Shown piece after piece: positions 23,031 to 34,100 of a stretch of DNA of 55,408 bases (the stretch's first letter is position 1; the number at the start of each line of letters is the position of its first letter). Source of the DNA: Hymenopellis radicata (lineage: Eukaryota > Basidiomycota > Agaricomycetes > Agaricales > Physalacriaceae); NCBI GenBank assembly GCA_015501595.1, contig JADNRX010000358.1:1-55408 (forward strand), given 5' to 3'. The notes beneath the pieces were generated by a model. It saw only the letters and a program-made list of their open reading frames with translations. It searched no databases and was not told where the DNA came from. The position numbers and the translations under genes were made by a program.

Positions 23031-25802
23031 CTAAGAGAATGAAAGCGGTGGTAGCAGTGGTGGATTTGGTCTAGGTCTTTTCCTTGGCCTGGTATTCTCC
23101 TCCTGATCGTCCTCGTCTAGACTATCATCTCCACCCTGCCCACCTTGATTACCACCTCCACATCCCCGTCAGAGTCTTCATCAAACAACACCCCAAGATC
23201 CTCCTCCTCCTGTTTCATGATCATACCCATGATCACATCAACGCTCGCCGGAGTCTCTTCCTTCAACCTCCCCTTCAGCTTCCTCAGTTCCTTCACATGC
23301 GTCTTCACCGCCTTTCTCAAATGTTCTGCCGAAGACGACTCCAACGCCGCCGAGAGATTCTCATAGAGGTGCACGACAGCGACATGCTCCAATACGAACT
23401 TGCGCTGGTACGAGGTGCGCACTGACGCGGCGTGTTTGCGGGCGCCGTCCAGCTTGCGCTTGCACGTCGCCAATTGGTCAGTGGTGCGCTCGAGCTCTTC
23501 GGACAGACGAGCCATTTCCGCGCCATCTATATGAAGAGATGTAGATCGGACACTGGTAAAAAGTAAACAGCAGCGGACATACCTGTATTGGAACTTGTTG
23601 ACGCATGCCGTCTGTCGGCGTCTCTTCCGCCATCTAGCGGAGCATTTCGCGCCCCAGAACCTCTTTCAAGGTGTCATATTGCACCTGTAGAGTAGCGACA
23701 CGCGCCGCCAAAGCATGCTTATCGTTCTGCCCTTCATCATACCGCGTCTGCAGCGCGCCCAGGTCGGTCTGAAGCTGCCTCACAACCTGATGCTGGTAAA
23801 TATCTGGATCTGCCGAATATCAGCCACCAGCGCCCTGATAACGGAGAGCACAGATAAACATACCAGGAATGTTACGCGACGGCTCGCGGTTCGCGGTTCT
23901 CTCCAGCTCTTGCTTCTCCTCCTGCAGCTCGGCATATCTCTTCTGGAGCTCCGTGTATTGCGTTTGAATAGAAGCCACCTGTGCCTGGAGCGCGAGCTTC
24001 TCCTGTAGAAAAGTTCCATTTTCAGATCGCAGGCTGTCGAGCGGCCCATGATTGCCCAAGGCTGGCGTTGCCTTCATGTCAATGTTGTAGATGCGTAGCA
24101 GCAGAGCATTCTTGTCCTTTATAAACGCGTCCCGCTCGGCCTTCCGTGCTTCTGCCTCAGCCTTGAGCGCTTCCTCTAGCGACGCTATACAAATGATTTA
24201 CTCAACCCGCGATTCTAAATATCCAAAGACAAGAACTTACCGGTCTTCAATGCTAAATCTTCACTCCGGTTTTCCAGGGAATCCTTCGCAACTTGCCAGG
24301 CATCTTTCTCGTTTTTCAGGTTATCTTGGTAATCGTATGATGAGACAGAGTGCAAGAAAGGAAACAATCAGACCTACCGACAGTGGACAGTAACCGATCC
24401 CTCTCCGCTAAAAGCGCATCCCTTTCGGTCCCCACAGTTTCCAAATCCTGGAACATGCGGTTCATGAGACTATCCTTCTCAGTCTGTAGCGTGTCTTTAT
24501 CCGCTTGCAGAGTAACTGTTTTTTCAATTAGCGACGCAAAAAGTACGATTCAAAACGATGCTCGCCAACTTGAGCATTTAAATCCCGGAATAGTTCAGCG
24601 CCGCCCATGTTCTCGATTTCAAAATCTAAGTACGACGGAGTCGGCGTAAATACCGTCACTTATTCGAGGGGGAAAAACTTACCAGACACTTTGGCCTGCA
24701 ACTCGGCGACTTCTCCTTCCAACCTCACTTTGTCCGCTGCGAAAGGCACAGTCAGTGGATGATTGAGAAGAGATAGTGTGTGCATACAGCTAAGAGACTG
24801 TGTTAACGCCTCATGCTCTGACAATTTTCGTTTCGTTCCTGTATAAGAGTCAGATGGTTGGTAACTACGAGAACAAGATGTACCTTCCAGTTCCGTGGCC
24901 TGTCGTCGAATCGCTGTAAGATCACGTTGGTATTTAGAGTAGACATCTAAGATGGAAGCGCACATTCCAATTCAGCGAGATTTCGTTTGATTTCTAGATG
25001 AAACATTAAAATCATACAAAGACATGTTCATCGATTAACCTACGGGTCTGCGCGCGTCGAAGCTTTGCAGCCAGATCTTTGATAGTTTCGTCGCGAGCTG
25101 TTTATGTCAGGTATGAAATAGTAGCAACACGATAGCTACGTACCGAAGACGACAGCCTGCGTATCCGTAACTTTTGTCTGGAGAGCTATAAAACGTCAAG
25201 TCCCAGGATTAGCCACTTGAAGGACCAACAGACCATCCTTTTCCTTCACGAGGGCTACGCACTTGTTTAGATACGGATATCATACGAAACTAAGACGTAC
25301 CTGGAACCAGGACCATATCTATCGCGTCGTCGCTCGCAGTTGAACTGGAGCTAGGACTGGGATATGGCGCCTTCCTGGAAGACGAACGAATTCTGATTGT
25401 TATCGGTGTTGGAGGCATCTCTCGTCCTGACAGAGTACCCTCTCTTTTCTGTCGCACCTTAGCGAGGGCGGCATCGAATACGTCCCGCGCCAATCAGGCA
25501 GATCCTCTTGCACGCGGGAAAACAGCTCGTCGTCGTAGCGACTGCACGTGTCGGAGTTGGCATGACATTGCGCATTTTTACATCGCAGTTCGGTGCGGAA
25601 TGCAGCACATTGTAGATCATTGGCATTGCAAAATTTACAAGGCTATAAGAATAAATCAATCAGGGCAGTAACACTGCAAGGCAGATTTACTTACGATGCC
25701 CACGTCAGCGTTTTTTCTCGCACCATGCTCGCAAGCGTCTGGGTTTTGGCGCGTTTCTAGGGCAGCGTGGATGGCACTCTCGATATCCGCCTCTGCCGCC
25801 AT
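23031..25802 (-). CDS. exon-rich coiled-coil protein with Cys-rich N-terminal motif
   Basis: Exon 1 (25695-25802, 36 codons, 'MAAEADIESAIHAAL') and exon 2 (25301-25642) are followed by about ten small exons down to 23031. From exon 2 onward, every intron I could place sits after the first codon base. Residues 24-67 hold Cys/His arranged C-x-H, C-x2-C-x6-C, C-x3-C-H and C-x5-C, a likely zinc-binding motif, followed by 'RYDDELFSRVQ'. The rest is long coiled coil (for example 'SLEEALKAEAEARKAERDAF' and 'YTELQKRYAELQEEKQELE'). The C-terminus is acidic and basic with 'RPRKRPRP'. The frame needs one extra G at three G/C runs (25490-25491, 23652-23655, 23164-23167). Family unknown; a nuclear structural or chromatin role is a guess. 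Confidence 0.6.
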
Positions 25803-26052
25803 GATGGCAAGAGGTGCGCCGCTTTGAACCCATAATATTCACCGGGTAGCTGCCGTCCCGCGGCATCATCCGGCAAACAGTCGGCAGCTTTCACTTGCTT
25901 TCCTTCTTACAACGAGCACCTCTCATGGCTCAATGTTTGACCTCAAAACGTTCATAACGCGAATACATTCTCAACATATTAGCCACGGTGCCGTACAAAG
26001 GTGGTCCAAGAACAATCGCAACAGAGCCTTGTCACAACCTTGTCAGCCAAAT

Positions 26053-26407
26053 TATGAACTTGAAACTAACGAATCCTTGCCATAAACGACCATCTCGCTA
26101 CTTGGAAATCTGCCTCTACTGCTCCTCGACCAACTGTCACTGGAGCGGGGAGCCTTGTACAAGAATATCCGATGAACTCTTTGATCGGATTCAAGCTGCC
26201 CATCCTTCTGTGTCACGGTTGCGAGATGACTTCGATGCACTTCTGAAAGAGATAGGAACCGAAACGCTGCGGAAGGAAATGGACAGTCCGCAGCGCTCCA
26301 GCAACATCACAAACACGGTTCTCGAGGAGATGAATGGAGAACTTCGGGATTCCCTCCGTTGTCTTGAATCGACTCTGGCGACACTGCTTGAGCAGGAGAC
26401 AAACTAG
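26053..26407 (+). CDS. small protein sharing the Cys-rich motif of its divergent neighbour
   Basis: The start chosen is the first in-frame ATG (26053), giving 117 aa; the frame is open further upstream to 25988, so a 5' exon could exist. 'NPCHKRPSRYLEICLYC' is followed by 'NCHWSGEPCTRISDELFDRI' and 'DFDALLKEIG'. This lines up with 'NPDACEHG', 'PCKFC', 'QCHANSDTCSRYDDELFSRV' and 'VFDAALAKV' in the divergently transcribed gene at 23031-25802. The two are therefore paralogous over about 60 residues. The remaining C-terminus is helical. The short length suggests either a stand-alone motif protein or a truncated copy. Confidence 0.45.
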
Positions 26408-27040
26408 TACTCTCTGGCTGCAATTCGTCAAAGCTGGTTGACCAATAGACCGCCAAAGAGTGCGAAATGTTTTGTCGGAGTCTTGCTGTCTAACCACGCT
26501 GACACGCTTACATCGGTACATGCCTTTCACCTCACGCTTCTGCCAGTGCGTAAAGTTACAGCTCTCGACGCGCGCGTCAAACATTTAGATAATGGGGAGA
26601 GAAACTGACGAGGTGCAAGCATAAGCTCAACAGTACGCCTTGCCTTTCCTACTCCATTGCGCACTATGACAAACACCAGGAAACATGGTACTGCTATACC
26701 TAGCAGTCACCAAGATACTCGGGAAGCTATTATCCGCATACCTGGCCGATCGTCCTAACTCGGAAGATGCTGGGCCGTGCGCCCACACCAAGTAGACCTC
26801 CAGAAGTCAAAGACTTGGCTCCTTGAAGAGACACTGCCAACGAACGTTGACGAGATTCTCTGGCCGCGGACTAGGAAAGAGGATGCAATGAAATTGGAAG
26901 ATGGGACGGTGTTTTCACGGGCAAAGAGAGACGCAGTGTAAGACTAGTAGCAGTACATACTTAGTAGATTATAAAATCACTTGTTCACGTCATGCGATCA
27001 CCTGACCGTAAGCAAGTCTCTTTTGTTCCACCACCATCCT
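26408..27040. other. intergenic
   Basis: No gene is supported. It separates the small Cys-rich protein from the F-box gene. Short open frames on both strands lack splice or compositional support. Confidence 0.4.
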
Positions 27041-27513
27041 ATGCCTCCTCGTCGGTCCCAAAGGATTGCTGTGGCGGGCTCGACGTCGCAACCAACGCGG
27101 CGCTCTGTGAATCACGAACCCGTACCAGCAGCAGCCCCTGTCACCAAGCCAGCGGCCAAGCGCCGTCGAATAGCAACTCCGAAAGAGGATGACGACGACG
27201 CCGACGATGACAGTGGCGACGACAGCTACGGAGAGACACCGGACGACCATGAAGATGAGGCGCGCCCTGCTCCCAAGAGAAAGCAGAAGCGTGCTAAAGG
27301 AGAGACATCCGGCTCTGCGGGGCAAGATGCGCCAAGTCAGTGGAAACACGTCAGAGGGAAACGGGGCATACTGGAGAAAATAACTGATACCCCGCTCGAC
27401 GTGTTGTTCGAGGTACGTGCGCAGATTTCGCCGGTATTTGCTTTGTCTCATCCAAGTTATAGATATTCTCGTATTTGGAACCCCTCGATCTGCCCAGACT
27501 CCTTGACATGTAA
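27041..27513 (+). pseudogene. F-box protein gene, broken after the F-box
   Basis: Exon 1 (27041-27412, 124 codons) encodes a basic/acidic N-terminus ('PPRRSQRIA', 'AKRRRIATPK', an Asp run, 'PKRKQKRAKG') and ends in 'ITDTPLDVLFE'. After a 50-nt intron (GTACGT/TTATAG), exon 2 gives 'IFSYLEPLDLPRLLDM' and stops at 27511-27513. The last part of exon 1 plus exon 2 is the classic fungal F-box (P-L-D-V-L-F-E-I-F-S-Y-L-x-P-L-D-L). One extra base at about 27510 would continue it into 'NLEYRRIVNSRS', the normal next F-box helix. Beyond that no long frame follows, so the gene is likely degenerate rather than only mis-sequenced. Confidence 0.55.
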
Positions 27514-28141
27514 CTTGGAATATCGTCGAATAGTGAACAGCCGCTCGTGTTACTGCTACTCGTCAAGTAGCTGTTTAATTCGGACTGGATTGTGCTCCTT
27601 TAAGCTCCTCGTCACAGCTATACATGCATCCACATTCGCAGTAGTCAATCATGCTGGGTGTGAATAATGGTGTTCATCTGAGCATGAGCGTGGAAATCAT
27701 CAGTGTCGTCGTCGTGGTGATAGGCGGTCGCAAAGTCGGGAACCTAGTGAACAAAGATACACAGCGTAGAGTGAGATACTAGGCGACCGTGTGGCGCAAG
27801 GAACAAACAAATGGGGAGTGGAACAAAGAGACGCTGTATATACACTAGTGGCGGAATCGAGCAGGAAACTCGGAGAGGAAAGCGAGAAAAGCTCGATGAG
27901 GTGATGCCAGAGACGCGACGTTGGTGGCGGCATTATCGAATGTAACATGAACGAAGGACGAACCAGGACCTAGTTAGAAGACCGTATGGGACAAGGGACA
28001 AATTCCTCTATGCCATCAGTGAGATTAGCTTGAGCTGAAGAAACTCTGCGTCTCTGAACGCAATTGAGGCAAACGTGGCAGGTCATCATGGTGGCCAGAG
28101 GAACACTCTCAATTCCGCCAAAGTACAGTGGGGTATAGTAT
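27514..28141. other. intergenic 3' of the P450 gene
   Basis: No gene is supported in either strand. Presumed 3' flank of the minus-strand P450 gene, whose stop codon is at 28142-28144. Confidence 0.35.
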
Positions 28142-31100
28142 CTATTGTGGCGCAGACGTTAACATGCACACGTGAACGGGCATTTTGACCTCCTCTCCAA
28201 CGATAGGCTGCAACGTCCCAGCAATGAAACCTTCAACCCTGTCCTCGGTGCTGCTAAACTCCAGATCGCGCACGACGAGTGCAAGCATGACCTTGAATTC
28301 ATAGACAGCTGGGCAAAGGAGAGGAAATTAGTGTAGGAAGGAAAGCAAGCCGGGTATGACCCGAGGTCACATGACCCCGCCACATCGACGCGAACTCTCG
28401 TGTCTCTTCTCGTAGTTTCTATTACCTTTCACTATGGACACTTGTTGTTTACATTTAGAACTTACTAGAACATTTGTAGAGGTATATAAGCCTCGCATTT
28501 TCTACTGTAGTAAATACACAATTTTATCTCTCTTCTTCTCTAACTACCACCTGCTGCTAACAGGTTATGGCCCCGGCCATAACTGAAAGCCCCAAATAAC
28601 TCGAACCCACCATCGCATAAACCCCTCGACAAATCCTCCCAACCATGTCCACCAACACGCTGTCATCCATAGGGATCCGAACCGTAACCGTATACGGTTA
28701 CGGCTGTATGGTTTACGGTGCTTTACGGCGCGAAGCCGTCCCGAACCCGTAACCGTAAGGTCGCGTCCATGGCCTCTTACGGTACGGTTACGGGTCAACT
28801 TTACGGTGTGCATACGGGTGGGATACTGGGCCCGAGACGCATTGTGGCGGCTTCCCAACGGTAGGAAATGATCCATGAGACGTCCTGGAGGTATGAAGAG
28901 GTGTCTGGCAAGCCAGACGGACGCTCCACGACAGGATGTGATATGACCACAGTGTTACGGTCACTGACAGCCCGTAACCCGTACCGTCCCCGTAACCGTA
29001 TGGGGGCGCGGCATCATGCCATACGGGACGGTACGGGTACCCGTACAACCCGTAACCGTAACCCGTACTGTACGGTTACGGTGCGGATCCCTATGTCATC
29101 CACCGCCAAACTTGGCGAGTACTTCGCCAAGCTCCCGCAATGCAAAGCCGATGGCACGAACTGGGTTTTCTTTAGAGACCGGTTCATATTCGCCCTCGAC
29201 GCGGCTGGTCTCGGCGACCACTTTGAGGGTAAAGTCGCTGGCACGTCAATCCCGCCAACCGAGCCACCAGTGGCGGACCCGACCAACCCTACTCCGGATG
29301 AAACGAAAGCAGTTAACGAGTACCTGGGACGGCGCCGGATTTGGAAGTCCGAGCAGGCTGTCATAAAGCAAGGGATTGCATCGGTGATCCCCGACTCGTT
29401 GTTCTTGAAGGTTAAGGGCGAGGCGACGGCAAAGTTGATGTGGGAGAAGGTGAAGAGCGAGTACGAGAAGAAGAGCAAGATGGTCACGGTTGACCTACGG
29501 CGCAAGCTCCAGGATGAGCGGTGCGCAGAGGGAGCAGATGTCAAGGCTCACCTCACAAAGCTACAGTCCCTACGCGAGGACCTCATCGCGATGGGATCAG
29601 ATCCAGGCGACGATAACTTTGTCGCGATACTACTAGGATCACTCCCCGCCTCATTCGAGACGTATCTCTCAGCGCTCACGGGCGCATCAACCCTACTTGG
29701 CAAAGCTCTCGATCCCGACATGGTGCTGCAGGGCATCAACGACGAGGCGGACCGGCGGAAGGTCAGGTCTGCAGGAAAGGGCGAGAAAGAGGCCGCGTTC
29801 TATAGCGGGAACGGCGGCAGGAAGCCAAAGAAGTCGGTGGAATGCTTCAATTGCCACCGGAAGGGACACATGGCGAGAGATTGTTGGGCGAAGGGAGGAG
29901 GAAAAGAAGGTCAAGGCCCGAGGAAAGGCCGAGGGCAGGCGAACACAGCAAAAGCAGACAAGGAGTTTGATGCTGCATGGTTCGCAGAAGAGGAAGAGGT
30001 GGAATTTGATTTGGCCGAAGAAGATGAAGAGGACGACTTCTCGGATCTGCCACCCCTCCAGGACGTCAGCGACAACGAAGACGAAGACAGCGACGACGAA
30101 TCTGATGAACCAGACATCAGCACGTCAGAAATCGTAGGGGAAATGATATCCCTTACCTCGGAGCAACTCGCTGCAGCCGCTGTCGAAACAGGGCGCGAGT
30201 ACGAAGTCGACATCTTCGACTCCGGCGCTACACAACACATGACACCATCACGGCATCGACTAACGAACTATGCGGTTATCAAACCGCGAGGAATCATGGC
30301 GGCGGACAAGAAGCTTAAGCGTTTCGAGGCCATCGGAAGAGGCGACATGCAGATCAGGATTCCTAATGGAACAGGTTACACCAGAGTCCTGGTCAAGAAC
30401 GTACTTCACGCACCGAATCTTGGAGTCACTCTCCTTTCCGTGGGCCGTATCGACGAAGCAGGGTACCATCTACACTTTGGAGAACAGAAGTGTCGCTTCT
30501 TTGACAAGAAGTTCCACGAAATCGGCTCCATTCCCCTGCACAATGGTCTGTACAGGCTACGCGTGCCTGTATCCATCCCCGAATCTGCCAATCACGTCGA
30601 CGATGGACCACGTATCGTGACACCAGACGAGCTTCATCGTCTGATGGGGCACCTTCCAATTGAAGCAGCAAAGAAGCTGGTAAAGGATCAGCTGGTGGAA
30701 GGGTTGGAGCTTGATGAAAGCTCACCTGTCACAAAGGACCCGTGCGAGTCATGTCTGCATGGCAGAATGACAAGGAAGGCGATCTCCAAATCCAGGGAGA
30801 ACGACGCATCAGGGGGAGTCGGCGACCAGGTACACAGCGATGTGTGGGGTCCGGCCAGTGTAGAAACTCCCCAACACAAGAAATACTACGTCACCTTCAC
30901 GGACGATGCGTCGCGATACTCGGTAGCTATGCTGCTACACGCCAAGGATGAGACTCTCCAAAGTTTCAAAGACCTTGAGGCACGCTGGGAGAAGGAACAT
31001 GGGATAAAGATAAAGATTTTGCATTCAGATGGAGGAGGAGAGTACAAAGGACATGAATTCGATGCCTTTCTAGCCGAGAAAGGAATCCAACGGCGATTTA

Positions 31101-34100
31101 CTGTCCACGACACGCCAGAGCATAACGGAGTCGCCGAGAGACTCAACCGAATACTCCTCGAAAAGGTCCGAGCAATGCTCCATGCTGCGGGATTACCAAA
31201 GAACTTGTGGGGCGAGGCGTTGAAGCACGCCATATGGCTAAAGAATCGGACGTCATCCAAGGCGATTGGTGGTCATACACCCTACGAGGTGTTCCGCGGT
31301 TCAAAGCCAGACTTGCGGCAGATCCATGAGTGGGGCTGCAAGGTCTGGGTCCATGTAGAAGATGGATCAAAGCTTGAAGGACGCGCGCGCGAAGGTCGAT
31401 GGCTTGGTTTTGACCAAGATAGTAACGGCCATCGAATTTATTATCCAGATAATCGATCAATACGCATCGAGCGAAGCGTCCGTTTCCCAGAAGCGAGGAG
31501 AGCCGAAGGAGGAATCCATAGAGTGCTGGATGAGGGGGAGAATAAAGAAATCAGCTCAGATGTCAAGGCTGAAAACATCCAGCACGCACCAGTGACCAAT
31601 CCACCCCAAATCCCACCAGTCTCCTATACTCCGCCAAGTTCACCACTCACAACGCCACCAGACACGCCACCATCGAGTCCAACGTCAAAGCCGACAAAGC
31701 CCGTCGCGCCGCGCGACATATCCAGCAAAATCGATACCCAGAACATTATCGAAGGCACTCGAACCCGACGAGCTGCCCATCACGCAGAAGAATCATTTGC
31801 ATATGCAGCCATGGAAAAATTTGGGCGATGAGCCGACGGTCGAAGAGGCGATGAAAAGAGCAGACTGGCCGCTATTCAAGCAGGCCATGGACGTCGAGAT
31901 GGAAGCAATGAAGCGAACAGGCACGTTCGGAGATAAACCGGTTCCGAGGCCCATCGGGAGCAATGTGATCGGATCGAAGTGGACCCTACTCATCAAGCGC
32001 AAGGCGAACGGGGAGATCAACAAGTACAAGGCGCGTCTCGTCGCGCGAGGATTCACGCAAGTCCAAGGCGTGGATTATTTCGAGACTTTCTCACCCACAG
32101 CAAAACTCTCATCACTCCGCACCATCCTCTCTATTGCAGCACGCTTTGACTGGGACATCAAAGCGTTTGATTACTCGGCCGCTTTCTTGAACGGCGAGTT
32201 CACGGACGATGAAGAGATCTATATGGAACAACCGCCCCACTATACGAACGGCAACCCTCACGACGTAATCCGCCTCCGACGAACCATATACGGACTCAAG
32301 CAGTCGAGCCGTAAGTGGTATGAGAAGCTGACATCAGCTCTCGCCACACTTGGCATCCATCCTCTCCGCTCCGATCACGCCGTCTATCATCTCATTCGAG
32401 GAGACAAGTTCGTAATCATTGCCATTCATATCGACGACAGCACCATTACCGGCAATTCACCCACGTTGATCGATGAGGTACAGGAGGAAATTGGTCGCAT
32501 CTTCAAGATCACGATACTGGGACCAATCAGTTGGTTATTGGGCATGGAAGTCACAAGGGATCGCGAGAAGCGCACGCTGACGCTCTCCCAAACGACATAC
32601 ATCGACTCTCTCCTACGGAAATTCCACATGACGGAATGCAAAGCCGTCTCCGTTCCCCTTGATCCCACTACTCAGCTCTCACGAGAGCAATGCCCTGATC
32701 CAGCAGACCGCGAAGCCATCACACAGATGCGCAATGTTCCATACAGAGAAGTTGTTGGTGGATTTATTTGGGTATCCACAGCAACTCGACCAGACTTAGC
32801 GTTTACAGTCTGTGTTCTCTCTCGCTTCCTCGACAGCCCTGGTAGACCTCATTGGGATGCAGCGAAACGCGTTCTCCAGTACCTAAAGGGCACTCGGACC
32901 CTTTCACTCACTTACGGCGGATCTGACGAGACACACGGTCTCGACATCTATACAGACGCCGACGGAATGTCACTCGAGAACCGCAAAGCCATTTCGGGCT
33001 ACGCGTTTATCCTCAATGGCGCTGCCGTCTCATGGTCATCGAAACAGCAGGAAATTACGGCGCTATCCACCACAGAAGCAGAGTATATTGCTCTGACCCA
33101 CACGGCGAAAGAAGCCATATGGCACCGGTACTTCCTTGCTGAGCTCTTCGGTCCCATCTCCATTCCATCCACCATTTACTGCGACAATCAAGCCGCCATT
33201 GCTCTTTCGCACGCCGAACTCGGACAATTCCACGCTCGTACCAAACATATCGACATCAGATATCATTTTATTCGCGAGAAGATACAGGACAGAACACTGG
33301 AAGTCATCTACTGCCCGACGTCCGAGATGACTGCCGACATCATGACCAAGGCACTCGCATCGTTCAAGTTCCAGCCACTTGTTCGCGCACTCGGACTGAT
33401 TCCGGCTTGAGGGGAGTGTAGGAAGGAAAGCAAGCCGGGTATGACCCGAGGTCACATGACCCCGCCACATCGACGCGAACTCTCGTGTCTCTTCTCGTAG
33501 TTTCTATTACCTTTCACTATGGACACTTGTTGTTTACATTTAGAACTTACTAGAACATTTGTAGAGGTATATAAGCCTCGCATTTTCTACTGTAGTAAAT
33601 ACACAATTTTATCTCTCTTCTTCTCTAACTACCACCTGCTGCTAACAATTAGTTGTGCAGTGTAGCCTTAGGAGAATGTGACGACGTACCAAGACGCCAA
33701 CCGATACACGTACGCTGTCCGTCCAAGAAGGACGATACACCAGCGTAGGGGCCATAGGGGAGCTAGGTACGCCTCCAGGCTCAAACCACCGCTCAGGCCT
33801 AAACTCCGCAGCGTCTGAGCCCCACACGCTGGGGTCGAGATTCTGTGCACCTATGGGGATGTGGAAGACCTTTCGAAAGGAAACTAAGAGTTAGGCGTAC
33901 TACGTGTGGGCATAATGATGGAAGCGAGTACCTGTCCGGCTTTGACGGGGATGGATGTGAGCACCGTAGTCAAGGGTTTGGCGAGCGGGATAATATCATC
34001 AGCGAGGGCGACACGGTCGGTGGAGGCTGCAGCAGGATGGACGCGTAGTCTGTGTTTGGGGTAACGTTTAATGATGCCCGTGGTTAAACGTCGGTACGCA

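Larger units (their letters stand above)
28332..33647 (+). mobile_element. Ty1/Copia LTR retrotransposon, 5316 bp
   Basis: The element is bounded by identical 231-bp LTRs (TGTAGG...TAACA) and flanked by a 5-bp ATTAG target duplication (28327-28331 and 33648-33652). The internal order Gag, protease, integrase, RT, RNase H is the Copia order. A primer-binding-type site follows the 5' LTR and a polypurine tract precedes the 3' LTR. Identical LTRs mean a very recent insertion. It lies antisense inside the last intron of the P450 gene. Two lesions are seen: a 424-bp inverted-repeat element inside gag, and a one-base shift before RT. Confidence 0.95.

Noticed and set aside
28868..29092. An upstream methionine in frame with Copia Gag inside the TIR element
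   Set aside because: Those codons come from the inserted element and resemble no Gag; the natural start is 28645 and the usable one now is 29093.
29911..30240. Minus-strand frames inside the Copia coding region
   Set aside because: Antisense shadows of the acidic Gag linker; not expected in Copia elements.
31797..31831. Programmed frameshift between the two Copia frames
   Set aside because: The shift falls at the integrase/RT linker in a GGG run with no slippery heptamer; a one-base insertion or consensus error is simpler.
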